Of a DNA stretch of 64,000 nucleotides, positions 54,651 through 63,041 are shown in pieces. Source of the DNA: Burkholderiaceae bacterium (GTDB taxonomy: Bacteria > Pseudomonadota > Gammaproteobacteria > Burkholderiales > Burkholderiaceae_C). The DNA lies in assembly GCA_018780645.1 (NCBI GenBank), contig JADMJJ010000002.1, positions 186,001 to 250,000 on the forward strand, read 5' to 3'. The notes beneath the pieces were generated by a model. It saw only the letters and a list, made by a program, of their open reading frames with translations, did not search any database and was not told the origin of the DNA. Positions within the stretch are counted from its first letter, which is position 1. Every line of letters starts with the position of its first letter. Made by a program: the position numbers and the translations under genes.

Positions 54651-55589
54651 TCATTGTTCTTTAGCTTGGCCTTGCATTGTGTACGCATCGTCAAGCCCTT
54701 GCCCGGCCACCGCCAAATGGTCGATGAACACCCGCACCTTGGCCGGCAGATAGGGCGTCGGCGGGTAGAGCAGCAAGACCTGGCGCGGGCGATAGGCGCC
54801 GCCTATCTTCCAGTCCGGCAGCAGGGCCTGCACCGAGCCCTCGCGCAGCGCCAGGGCGGCCGTGAAGTCGGGCAGCAGGGCGATGCCCTCGCCGGCCTGG
54901 GCCAGGGCCAGCATGGCCAGGGTGTTGGAAACAGTGATGCGGCTCTTCATCTGCAGCTGCCGCGTCTCGGCACCGCGGCTCAGCACCAGCTGATCGTCGA
55001 ACGAGCCGTAGCCCAGGTGCATCAGCTGACGCGGGTCGATCGCCGAGGGCTCATCCGGCAAATCCTGGCGCTGCAGCCAGGCGGGCGAAGCCACCAGCCT
55101 GTAGCGCGTTTCGAACAGCGGCCGGGCCGCCAGGCCGGGTGGAGGGTCGGTGGTGATGCGTATCACCGCGTCGACGGACTCGTTGACCAGGTCGACCAAG
55201 CGGTCCTGCAGCATCAGGTCCAGCTCGACGCCGGGCCAGGCGCCCAGAAAACCCGGCAGCAGCGGCGTCAGCCAGACTTGGCCCAGCACTGCCGGCGCGC
55301 TGATGCGCAGCCGCCCCGTTGGCGCCGCCCCCTGGCTGGCGGCCAGCGCCTGCACCTCGCGGGCCAGGGCGGCGATCTGCCCGCAGCGCTGATAGACCTC
55401 GCGGCCCAGTTCGGTGACGCTGACCGAGCGAGTGGTGCGCTGCAGCAGCCGGGCGCCGACATGGGCCTCCAGCCGGCCGACACTGCGGCTCACCGCCGAG
55501 GCGCTGAGCCCCAGCTGCCGGGCCGCAGCCGAAAAGCCCTGGGTGTCGACCACGCGGGCGAACACCAGCATCTCCGGAACCAGCTCCAT
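54651..55589 (-). CDS. LysR family transcriptional regulator
   Basis: 312 residues. The N-terminal helix-turn-helix is FVRVVDTQG-like here as VFARVVDTQGFSAAARQLG followed by LSASAVSRSVGRLEAHVG. A periplasmic-binding-protein-like effector domain occupies about 90-300. The ligand is unknown. It is divergent from an EamA exporter across 117 bp that contain a perfect LysR-type box, and runs into folE-BLUF on the same strand. Confidence 0.94.
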   Translation of the reverse strand: MELVPEMLVFARVVDTQGFSAAARQLGLSASAVSRSVGRLEAHVGARLLQRTTRSVSVTELGREVYQRCGQIAALAREVQALAASQGAAPTGRLRISAPAVLGQVWLTPLLPGFLGAWPGVELDLMLQDRLVDLVNESVDAVIRITTDPPPGLAARPLFETRYRLVASPAWLQRQDLPDEPSAIDPRQLMHLGYGSFDDQLVLSRGAETRQLQMKSRITVSNTLAMLALAQAGEGIALLPDFTAALALREGSVQALLPDWKIGGAYRPRQVLLLYPPTPYLPAKVRVFIDHLAVAGQGLDDAYTMQGQAKEQ

Positions 55590-55607
55590 GGCGTGCCCAC
55601 TGTTGCG

Positions 55608-55634
55608 TTTGATTCAACGATATTGTGAATCAAA
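55608..55634. promoter_or_regulatory. LysR-type operator (T-N11-A box)
   Basis: TTTGATTC (55608-55615) and GAATCAAA (55627-55634) form a perfect inverted repeat with an 11-bp spacer. It is centred in the divergent region between the LysR gene (start 55589) and the EamA gene (start 55707), the classic position for a LysR regulator that controls itself and its divergent target. Confidence 0.75.
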
Positions 55635-55706
55635 GCCGTATTGTTGGTTTGAAGGCTTTGACCGAAAGTCCCTCCACGGCGCCCTGTTGGCGCAGGGAGC
55701 GGCGAA

Positions 55707-56600
55707 ATGCAAGTCAATACCTCGGGCGGCAGCTGGCGCATGGGCCTGGCCATGGCCCTGTCGGGCACCATAGGCCTGCTGGTCACCGAGAGCGGCCAGT
55801 CGCCGCTGGCGGTGGTGTTCTTCCGCTGCCTGATCGGTGGCGCCGGCCTGCTGGCCTGGCTCAGTGTCAGCCGCGGCTGGCGCCCGCTGACGGCCACCCA
55901 CTGGCGCTGGATCGCCATTGGCGCGCTGGCCCTGGTGTTCAACTGGGTCTGCCTGTTCTCGGCCTACCGCTACAGCAGCGTGTCGGTGGCCACCGTGGTT
56001 TATCACACCCAGCCCTTCATGCTCTTGGTGCTGGCGGCCTGGGTGCAGGGTGAAAAACTCGATCGCACGCGCCTGCCCTGGCTGGTGCTGGCCTTCATCG
56101 GCGTGGGCTTCAGCGCCGGCTTCACGCTCGACGGCATGTCGCAGCAGGGTTTCTGGCCCGGCGCGCTGCTGGCCTGCGCCGCCGCCTTTCTGTACGCCGT
56201 GGCGACGCTGGCAGCGCAGCGGCTCAAGGGCCTGCCGCCGGCCCAGATCGCCGGCCTGCAGATGCTGATAGGCACCGTGGTGCTGGCGCCCATGGCCCTG
56301 CCGCTGGATCAGACGCTGACCGTGCCCGGCCTGGCCGCCCTCTTGACCCTGGGTCTGGTGCACACCGCCGTGATGTACACGCTGATGTACGCCGCCTTCC
56401 AGCGCCTGGCCGCGCAGCAGGTGGCGGCCCTGTCCTTCATCTATCCGCTGGTCGCCCTGGTCGTCGACCTGGCCTACTTCCGCGTCAGCCTCAGCGCCGC
56501 CCAATGGTCCGGCATGGGCCTGATCCTGCTGGCCGTGGTGGCCAACCAGCGCGGGTGGCGCCTGGGCCTCAAGCCGAAGGCCCGGGCCCTGCAAGCCTGA
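55707..56600 (+). CDS. EamA/DMT family exporter
   Basis: 297 residues with ten transmembrane helices in two EamA repeats; GLAMALSGTIGLLVTES and FFRCLIGGAGLLAWL open the first, and GALLACAAAFLYAVATLAAQRL opens the second. The likely substrates are amino acids or related metabolites. It is divergent from the LysR gene, which probably regulates it through the box at 55608. It is 30 bp upstream of rsmB. Confidence 0.92.
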   Translation: MQVNTSGGSWRMGLAMALSGTIGLLVTESGQSPLAVVFFRCLIGGAGLLAWLSVSRGWRPLTATHWRWIAIGALALVFNWVCLFSAYRYSSVSVATVVYHTQPFMLLVLAAWVQGEKLDRTRLPWLVLAFIGVGFSAGFTLDGMSQQGFWPGALLACAAAFLYAVATLAAQRLKGLPPAQIAGLQMLIGTVVLAPMALPLDQTLTVPGLAALLTLGLVHTAVMYTLMYAAFQRLAAQQVAALSFIYPLVALVVDLAYFRVSLSAAQWSGMGLILLAVVANQRGWRLGLKPKARALQA

Positions 56601-56630
56601 GGAAATGAGCGGGGCCACTACACTGGCGCG

Positions 56631-57983
56631 GTGTCCCCTACCAGCCCATCCCCCACCTCCCAGCCCCTGTCGCAACTGCTGAGCCGCACCGCCGATGCGG
56701 TGCAGGCGGTGCGCGAGGGCCGCTCGCTGACCGATGTGCTGGCCCGCTGCCCGGCCGAGTTGCGTGGCGGCACCCAGGCGCTGAGCTTCCATGTGCTGCG
56801 CTGGATGGGCTCGGCCCAGGCCACCGCCAAGCTGATGGTGCCCAAGAACCCGCCACCGGCCGTCGATGCGCTGCTGACCACCGGCATCGCCCTGCTGTGG
56901 CCGGTCAAGGACCCGCCCTATCCCGATCACACGCTGGTGGACCAGGCCGTCACCGCGGCGCGCAAGCGCACTCCTGCCAATGCCGCCTTCGTCAATGCCG
57001 TGCTGCGCCGCTTTCTGCGCGAGCGCGAGGCCCTGGTGGCAGCCGCCCAGCGTGATCCGCAGGGGGCCTTCAACCACCCGCCCTGGTGGATTGAGCGGGT
57101 GCGCAAGGACTGGCCGCAGCAGTGGCAGGCGGTGCTGCAGGCCAGCAACGAACATCCGCCGATGACCTTGCGCGTCAACGCCCGCCATGGCACGGCCGAG
57201 GCCTATGTGGCCCGGCTGGCCGAGCGCGGCATTGCCGCCCGCGTGCTGGGCGCGCTGGCGCCGCAGGCGGTGGTGCTGGCCCGGGCCGTGCCGGTGACCC
57301 AGCTGCCCGGCTTTGCCGAGGGCGAGGTCTCGGTGCAGGACGCCGCCGCCCAACTGGCCGCGCCGCTGGTTGTCGGCCGCAACCTGCCGCCCGAGGCCGG
57401 CGAGCCGCTGGCCGCAGGCGCCCGCGTGCTCGACGCCTGCGCCGCCCCGGGCGGCAAGACCGCCCACCTGCTGGAGCTGGCCGATCTGGACCTGCAGGCG
57501 CTGGACAGCGACCCGACCCGCCTCACCCGCGTCAAGGACACGCTGGATCGCATCCGGCAGAGCGCCCAGCTGAGCGCCGCCGACGCCCGCCACCCCGCCA
57601 CCTGGTGGGACGGCAAACCGTTCGACGCCATCCTGCTCGACGCCCCCTGCAGCGCCTCGGGCATCGTGCGCCGCCACCCCGATGTGCGCTGGCTGCGCCG
57701 CAACAGCGACATCGGCAATTTGGTGCGTACGCAAAGCGAGCTGCTGGAGGCGCTGTGGCCGCTGCTCAAGCCGGGCGGGCGCCTGGTGTACGCCACCTGC
57801 TCGCTGTTCAAGGACGAGGGCCAGGCCCAGGTCGATGCATTTTTGCAACGCCATGGAGACGCAAAAAGCGTGCAACACGCGCCGTTCACCGGACATCTGC
57901 TGCCGCTGCCCGAAAATCCGGGCATGGCCGCCGAGCCGGCGGCTTACGATGGGTTCTTCTACGCCCTGCTGGTCAAGACCTGA
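56631..57983 (+). CDS. rsmB: 16S rRNA (cytosine-967-C5)-methyltransferase RsmB
   Basis: 450 residues starting with GTG at 56631. An N-terminal NusB-like RNA-binding domain (about 15-150) precedes the SAM methyltransferase. Motif I is LDACAAPGGKTAHLLEL; the catalytic-region motifs DAPCSASGIVRRHPD and YATCSLFKDEG supply the two Cys. It methylates C967 of 16S rRNA. It starts the conserved rsmB-DUF4390-ntrY-ntrX order of Betaproteobacteria. Confidence 0.95.
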   Translation: MSPTSPSPTSQPLSQLLSRTADAVQAVREGRSLTDVLARCPAELRGGTQALSFHVLRWMGSAQATAKLMVPKNPPPAVDALLTTGIALLWPVKDPPYPDHTLVDQAVTAARKRTPANAAFVNAVLRRFLREREALVAAAQRDPQGAFNHPPWWIERVRKDWPQQWQAVLQASNEHPPMTLRVNARHGTAEAYVARLAERGIAARVLGALAPQAVVLARAVPVTQLPGFAEGEVSVQDAAAQLAAPLVVGRNLPPEAGEPLAAGARVLDACAAPGGKTAHLLELADLDLQALDSDPTRLTRVKDTLDRIRQSAQLSAADARHPATWWDGKPFDAILLDAPCSASGIVRRHPDVRWLRRNSDIGNLVRTQSELLEALWPLLKPGGRLVYATCSLFKDEGQAQVDAFLQRHGDAKSVQHAPFTGHLLPLPENPGMAAEPAAYDGFFYALLVKT

Positions 57984-58002
57984 CGCTTTCTTCGCATCCC
58001 CC

Positions 58003-58635
58003 GTGCCTGCCGCCTTGTTACCTTCAGCCCCCCTTGTGAGGCGTGCCCCGGGCACGCTGGGCGCGCTGCGTGGTCTGCTGCTGGCCTGGGTGCTGCTGCT
58101 GTGCGGGCTTCTGCTGCTCGCGCCGCAGGCGCAGGCCCAGGGCATAGAGCTGACCACCCTGAAGGCCGAGCGTGACGAAGACGCGCTGAGCCTGAGCTTC
58201 AACACCGTCTATGAATTGCCCCGGCCGGTGGAGGACGCGCTGCAGAAGGGCGTGCCGATCTACTTCACCGCCGAGGTGTCCATCTATCGCACCCGCTGGT
58301 ACTGGCGCGACGCCCGCGTGGCCCGCGTCAGCCGCAGCTGGCGCCTGGCCTGGCAGCCGCTGACCCGGCAATACCGCGTCAGCACCGGCGGGCTGAACCA
58401 GACCTATGGCTCGCTGCACGAGGCGCTGAACGCGATGCGCGGCGCCCAGGGCTGGCGCATCGCCGAGCTCAGCCAGCTCGAGGACGACGCCAAGCACTAC
58501 CTCGAATTCAGCTACAAGCTCGACACCAGCCAGCTGCCGCGGCCGATGCAGATCGGCCTGGGGTCGCCCGAGGGCTGGGCACTGCAGGTCGCGCGCAATA
58601 TGACCGTTGACCTGGCCGTGCGCGGCACACCATGA
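58003..58635 (+). CDS. DUF4390 protein, exported
   Basis: 210 residues from the GTG at 58003. An N-terminal hydrophobic segment (LRGLLLAWVLLLCGLLLLAPQAQAQ) looks like a long signal peptide. The DUF4390 domain follows, with FTAEVSIYRTRWYWRDARVA and YLEFSYKLDTSQLPRPMQIGL. It is always found between rsmB and ntrY in these bacteria, so a link to the sensor is likely, but the function is unknown. Its stop overlaps the ntrY start. Confidence 0.86.
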   Translation: MPAALLPSAPLVRRAPGTLGALRGLLLAWVLLLCGLLLLAPQAQAQGIELTTLKAERDEDALSLSFNTVYELPRPVEDALQKGVPIYFTAEVSIYRTRWYWRDARVARVSRSWRLAWQPLTRQYRVSTGGLNQTYGSLHEALNAMRGAQGWRIAELSQLEDDAKHYLEFSYKLDTSQLPRPMQIGLGSPEGWALQVARNMTVDLAVRGTP

Positions 58636-60911
58636 CCAAATCCGCGCGATGGGTGTGGCTGGTCGCCGTGGTGGCCGTGACGGGGGCTTGCGGCGTGCTG
58701 GCCTTTCTGCTGTCGATCAGCGCCACCGCCGAGCGGGGGTTTTTCGAGCGCCACTACGTCTGGCTGTTCTGGGTCAATATGGCCGTGGCCGCGGCCCTGG
58801 TGGTGGTCATAGGCCTGGCCGCCGTGCGCCTGGTGGTGCGGGTGCGCAGCGGCAAGTTCGGCAGCCGGCTGCTGCTCAAGCTGGCCGGCATCTTTGCGCT
58901 GGTCGGCGTGGTGCCGGGGGTGCTGATCTACACCGTCTCCTACCAATTCGTCTCGCGCTCGATCGACAGCTGGTTCGACCAGCGCCTGGCCACCGCGCTG
59001 GACGCCGGCCTGAACCTGGGCCGCGTCACCCTGGACGCGCTGGTCAATGACCTGGGCACCAAGACGCGCAGCACCGCCGAGCGCCTGTCGGAGCGCTCCA
59101 ACGAGGGCCTCAACAGCCCGCAGCCGCTGCAGCTGGAGCGCATGCGCGAGCAGCTGTCGGCGCAGACGCTGTCGCTGATCGGCGCCGGCGGGCAGATCCT
59201 GGTCACCGTGGGCGGCGATGCACTGTCTCTGACGCCCGACCGTCCCGCCACCTCGCTGCTGCGCCAGGTGCGCATGACCGGCGTGGTCAGCCAGCTCGAG
59301 GGCCTGGACGAGGACGCCGCCACCGTGCAGGGCCGGGCCCGCATCCGCGCCATCGCCCTGGTGCCCAATGCCGAGCTGTCGCTGGGCAGCGGCGACCGTT
59401 ATCTGATGGTGGTGCAGCTGGTGCCGGGCAGCATCGTCAACAACGCGCTGGTGGTGCAGACCGCCTTCCGCGAATACCAGCAGCGCGCGCTGGAGCGCGA
59501 CGGCCTGCGCCGCATGTACATCGGCACCCTGACCCTGGTGCTGATACTGGCCGTGTTCGCGGCGTTGCTGCTGGCCGTCACTTTAGGCAACCAGCTCGCG
59601 CGGCCGCTGCTGCTGCTGGCCGACGGCGTGCGCCAGGTGGCCAAGGGCGACCTGACGCGCAAGCCGGTGCTGACCTCGCGCGACGAACTCGGCGGCCTGA
59701 CCCGCAGCTTTGCAGAGATGACCGAGCAGCTGGCCGATGCCCGCGGCATGGTCGAGCTCAGCGTCGCCCAGTTGGAAGGCGCGCGCACCAATCTGCAGAC
59801 GATTCTGGACAACCTCACCGCCGGTGTGATCGTGTTCGACCATGAGCGCCGCATCGAGACCGTCAACCCGGGGGCCACGCGCATCCTGCGCCTGCCGCTG
59901 TTCGCCTACCGTGGCCGCAGGCTCGAGGAGGTGCCCGAGCTGGAGGCCTTTGCCCAGGGCGTGTGGCAGCGCTTCGACCAACACAAGTCCAGCCCCGAGG
60001 ACGGCGAGCGCGACCTCTGGCAGGACAGCTTCGAGCTGCAGACCGGCAAGGAGCGCGACGTGCTGACCCTGCTGGTGCGGGGTGCGGTCTTGCCCCAGGA
60101 CTCGCGACTGATGGTGTTCGATGACATCAGCGAAGTCGTCTCCGCGCAGCGCTCGGCCGCCTGGAGCGAGGTCGCGCGGCGCCTGGCCCACGAGATCAAG
60201 AACCCGCTGACGCCGATCCAGCTCTCGGCCGAACGGCTGCAACACAAGCTCGAGAGCAAGCTCGAAGGCGCCGACCAGGCGATGCTGGTGCGCTCGGTGG
60301 GCACCATCGTCAACCAGGTGCAGGCGATGAAGCAGCTGGTCAACGAGTTCCGCGACTACGCCCGCCTGCCCGCCGCCAATCTGACACCGCTGGATCTGAA
60401 TGCGCTGGTCGCCGAGGTGCTGACGCTCTATGCCCCGGCGCAGGAAGCCGGCCACCTGGTGGCCGAGCTGGCCGTGGCACCACCACAAATCGTTGGCGAC
60501 GCCACCCAGCTGCGCCAGGTCATACACAACCTGGTGCAGAACGCGCTGGACGCCACCGCCGAGCGCGAACAGGGCCGCGTGCGCGTGCGCACCGAGGTGG
60601 CCAGCAACGAGGCCGGCGAACTGCGCGCACTGCGCCTGCAAGTCATAGACAATGGCCCCGGTTTCCCGGAAAAAGTGCTCAAGCGCGCCTTCGAACCCTA
60701 TGTCACCACCAAGGCCAAAGGCACCGGATTGGGCCTGGCGGTGGTGAAGAAAATCGCCGACGAACACGGCGCTCGCATACGCATCACCAACTTGCACGAC
60801 CGCGGCGATGAGGCCCAGCCGGTGACCGGTTCGCAAGTTTCGTTATCATTTTCAAAACTCGCGACTGCACCGAGCCCCGTCAGCCCCGCTGACGAGCCCA
60901 GGCCCGCGTGA
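58632..60911 (+). CDS. ntrY: NtrY-like membrane sensor histidine kinase
   Basis: 759 residues. Transmembrane helices lie near 11-31, 45-67, 84-106 and about 295-317. A HAMP segment (LARPLLLLADGVRQVAKGDL), a PAS domain (TILDNLTAGVIVFDHERRIE) and a kinase core follow. The phosphorylated His is His520 (RLAHEIKNPLTPIQL). The N box HNLVQNALDAT, and GPGFPEKVL and GTGLGLAVVKKI of the ATPase, are intact. It phosphorylates NtrX, encoded 13 bp downstream; the pair senses nitrogen or redox state in other bacteria. Confidence 0.94.
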   Translation: MTKSARWVWLVAVVAVTGACGVLAFLLSISATAERGFFERHYVWLFWVNMAVAAALVVVIGLAAVRLVVRVRSGKFGSRLLLKLAGIFALVGVVPGVLIYTVSYQFVSRSIDSWFDQRLATALDAGLNLGRVTLDALVNDLGTKTRSTAERLSERSNEGLNSPQPLQLERMREQLSAQTLSLIGAGGQILVTVGGDALSLTPDRPATSLLRQVRMTGVVSQLEGLDEDAATVQGRARIRAIALVPNAELSLGSGDRYLMVVQLVPGSIVNNALVVQTAFREYQQRALERDGLRRMYIGTLTLVLILAVFAALLLAVTLGNQLARPLLLLADGVRQVAKGDLTRKPVLTSRDELGGLTRSFAEMTEQLADARGMVELSVAQLEGARTNLQTILDNLTAGVIVFDHERRIETVNPGATRILRLPLFAYRGRRLEEVPELEAFAQGVWQRFDQHKSSPEDGERDLWQDSFELQTGKERDVLTLLVRGAVLPQDSRLMVFDDISEVVSAQRSAAWSEVARRLAHEIKNPLTPIQLSAERLQHKLESKLEGADQAMLVRSVGTIVNQVQAMKQLVNEFRDYARLPAANLTPLDLNALVAEVLTLYAPAQEAGHLVAELAVAPPQIVGDATQLRQVIHNLVQNALDATAEREQGRVRVRTEVASNEAGELRALRLQVIDNGPGFPEKVLKRAFEPYVTTKAKGTGLGLAVVKKIADEHGARIRITNLHDRGDEAQPVTGSQVSLSFSKLATAPSPVSPADEPRPA

Positions 60912-60924
60912 ACAGCAGGCACTC

Positions 60925-61614
60925 ATGGCAACCATACTTGTAGTCGATGACGAACTGGGCATACGTGCCCTGCTCTCCGAAATTCTCAGTGACGAAGGTC
61001 ACACGATCGAGCTCGCCGAAAACGCCGCTCAGGCCCGCGCCTGCCGCGAACGGATGCGGCCCGACCTGGTGCTGCTCGACATCTGGATGCCCGATGTCGA
61101 TGGCATCAGCCTGCTCAAGGAGTGGGGCGCCGCCGGCCAGCTGAGCATGCCGGTGATCATGATGAGCGGCCACGGCACCATTGACACGGCGGTCGAGGCC
61201 ACCAAGTTCGGCGCCATCGCCTTCCTGGAAAAACCGATCACCCTGCAAAAGCTGCTGCGCGCCGTCGAGCAGGCCCTGGTCAAGGCCGCCCCCCGCCCGC
61301 TGCCCGGCGCCGTGACCTATACCCGCGTTGACCTGATGAGCAACGGCACCCCCGGCATCAGCAGCCCCCTGACCAGCACCGCCCAGCCGGCCATGGTCAG
61401 CATGGGCCTGCAGTCCGAACAGGTGTTCGAACTCGATCGCCCGCTGCGCGAAGCCCGTGACGCCTTCGAAAAATCCTACTTCGAATTCCACCTCGCCAAG
61501 GAACACGGCTCGATGACGCGCGTGGCCGAGAAAACCGGCCTGGAGCGCACCCACCTCTATCGCAAGCTCAAGCAGCTGGGAGTCGATCTCAGCCGCAATA
61601 AAAAGGGCGTCTGA
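60925..61614 (+). CDS. ntrX: NtrX-like response regulator without AAA+ domain
   Basis: 229 residues. A receiver domain (1-120) has Asp10/Asp9 region VVDDE, phosphoacceptor Asp52 (VLLDIWMPD), and Lys in AFLEKPI. A ~50-residue linker follows, then a Fis-type helix-turn-helix at about 185-226 (MTRVAEKTGLERTHLYRKL). The sigma-54-interacting AAA+ domain of canonical NtrX is missing, so it cannot open sigma-54 promoters on its own. It forms a pair with the NtrY-like kinase. Confidence 0.9.
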   Translation: MATILVVDDELGIRALLSEILSDEGHTIELAENAAQARACRERMRPDLVLLDIWMPDVDGISLLKEWGAAGQLSMPVIMMSGHGTIDTAVEATKFGAIAFLEKPITLQKLLRAVEQALVKAAPRPLPGAVTYTRVDLMSNGTPGISSPLTSTAQPAMVSMGLQSEQVFELDRPLREARDAFEKSYFEFHLAKEHGSMTRVAEKTGLERTHLYRKLKQLGVDLSRNKKGV

Positions 61615-61615
61615 T

Positions 61616-61641
61616 TTGACGTGAATCTTCTGGTGTATACT
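61616..61641 (+). promoter_or_regulatory. Possible tRNA-Phe promoter
   Basis: TTGACG (61616-61621) and TATACT (61636-61641) resemble -35 and -10 elements, about 50 bp upstream of tRNA-Phe. The 14-bp spacer is shorter than the usual 17, so either the -35 differs or the promoter depends on the -10. Confidence 0.4.
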
Positions 61642-61690
61642 GCGAGGCTTCACGCGATGGCCGCAATGCCTGACCGTCGATAAAGATAAT

Positions 61691-61766
61691 GGCCAAGTAG
61701 CTCAGTCGGTAGAGCAACGGATTGAAAATCCGTGTGTCGGTGGTTCGATTCCGCCCTTGGCCACCA
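61691..61766 (+). tRNA. tRNA-Phe (GAA anticodon)
   Basis: 76 nt including an encoded CCA. The acceptor stem GGCCAAG (61691-61697) pairs perfectly with CTTGGCC (61756-61762), followed by discriminator A and CCA. The anticodon loop is TTGAAAA within stem ACGGA/TCCGT, giving anticodon GAA for phenylalanine. The T-arm GGTTCGATTCC is present. It lies alone downstream of ntrX. Confidence 0.97.
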
Positions 61767-61771
61767 AACGC

Positions 61772-61800
61772 AAATGGCTCCCCCCGTGGGAGCCATTTTC
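61772..61800 (+). terminator. Rho-independent terminator of tRNA-Phe
   Basis: AAATGGCTCCC (61772-61782) pairs with GGGAGCCATTT (61788-61798) around CCCGT, followed by a short T/C tract (TTTTCGTTT). It starts 5 bp beyond the tRNA end. Confidence 0.85.
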
Positions 61801-61845
61801 GTTTGGCGGCTGGACGGGCGGATGAGAACCACCGAGTGGTTCGCT

Positions 61846-62030
61846 CTGTGACAGTCCAGTGGACTGTCACAGGACGTTGCGCAGCAACGGTCCGCAGTGC
61901 CCTCCGGGCACGGAGGATGACCGGATCGGCCTGAGCCGAGACGGGCACATTCCGCTGGCGGCTACACTCGCCCTCAGCCCACAAGCACTTGTGCGAGAGC
62001 CCCGCACAGGAATCTGGTCGGGGCTCTTCT
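61846..62030. repeat. Chain of short hairpins downstream of tRNA-Phe
   Basis: At least five inverted repeats follow one another. CTGTGACAGTCCA (61846-61858) faces TGGACTGTCACAG (61860-61872) around a single G. GTTGC/GCAAC lies near 61876-61888. CCTCCG/CGGAGG or GTGCCC/GGGCAC lies near 61900-61918. CACAAG/CTTGTG lies near 61980-61993. AGAGCCCC (61996-62003) faces GGGGCTCT (62020-62027), which looks like a terminator. No coding capacity is seen. Confidence 0.6.
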
Positions 62031-62096
62031 ACAACTCGACTTCACGCCAACAAACCAGCTTGTCTGGGACGACGTGTTTGGCAATCCGGAGCGGCA

Positions 62097-62737
62097 ATGG
62101 GTGAGCTGACAAACGCGGTCCGATTGGAACTGCTTGCAATTGGCATATCGCCGATCCTCCTGGTTAGCGCACTTGCCTGGTTTTTTCGCGCACACCTGCA
62201 GCAATCGCTTGCCAAAAGGCTCAACGCGCACACCGAGCAAGTGAAGCTAGATGCTCAGCGCGAGATTGAGGCCTACAAGGTATCCCTCATCGCGAGCGTG
62301 GAACGTCAGAAGGCCCAGTCTGAGCTGAAAAGGCGATAGCTATCAAGCACGCGACGCTCGAATACGAAGCGATCGTGCTGCTACACGCGCGCCTCGCCGA
62401 GGTGCCCACCGAAGTTCTGTCCGTGGCGCAGTACGTTCCGCCAGGTGGCCGCACCGAGGACCAGCGAGTCCAGGCTTGCAGCAAGCTCGTCAAGAAGCTG
62501 GAACTTCTCACTGAGGCAGCAGAGGGCGCTCATTTGTTTATCACGCCTCGGCAGAGCCTGGCCGTGATCGATTTGAAAGAAGATTTGCTCGCCCTCGTGC
62601 GTGACCATCTCAACGACGAGACCGACGCTGTGCCGTCAGACGAGGAACGCAAAGCGGTCAACGCTACCTCGGCAAAGCTGCGCAACAGTTTGCGAGACCG
62701 AGTGGCCAACCTGATTCAATTGGCAGAGGCCGAGTAA
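62097..62737 (+). pseudogene. Frameshifted membrane/coiled-coil protein gene
   Basis: The first frame (62097-62339) encodes about 80 residues: a transmembrane helix (LLAIGISPILLVSALAWFF) and a coiled coil ending SVERQKAQSELKRR before TAG. The next frame continues the same style through HATLEYEAIVLLHARLAEV to a TAA at 62735-62737. The junction is the run CTGAAAAGGCG at about 62324-62334; one missing A would restore a ~213-residue protein. It may be a real mutation, a sequencing error, or less likely programmed slippage. The family is not recognised. Confidence 0.6.
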
Positions 62738-63041
62738 CCCATCTGAGTGGACGAACCCGCTCGCCAACGCGGGCCCTCACGCAGTGTTCGGTCATCTCGC
62801 GGTTCCGATGGCCTGGCAATTTTTGCGAACGCGCCAGGTCGCCGATATCGGTCGCTGCCTTCGCTCGAATGTCCCGAAACTGAAACTCCACGCCGCCAGT
62901 GCGCCGCACCTTGTCGAAGCGCGAGCGCAGCGCAAAGGTGCTCAGCGGCTTTCCTCAAAACTCCGCACACTTAACTAATTTTGCGTAGAGAATGACTTCC
63001 AGCCGGTCCAAATCGGCAGTATCGAAAGCAGGGGGAGAGTC
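62738..63041. other. 304-bp region without a recognised gene
   Basis: Short frames exist on both strands but none has a convincing start or family. Just before the lipoprotein gene the base composition turns AT-rich (ACTTAACTAATTTTGCG, about 62970), probably the promoter region of that gene. Nothing else was recognised. Confidence 0.4.

Noticed and set aside
62320-62340. Programmed -1 frameshift
   Set aside because: CTG AAA AGG does not allow good re-pairing in the P site and no stimulatory stem directly follows, so a simple indel is more likely.
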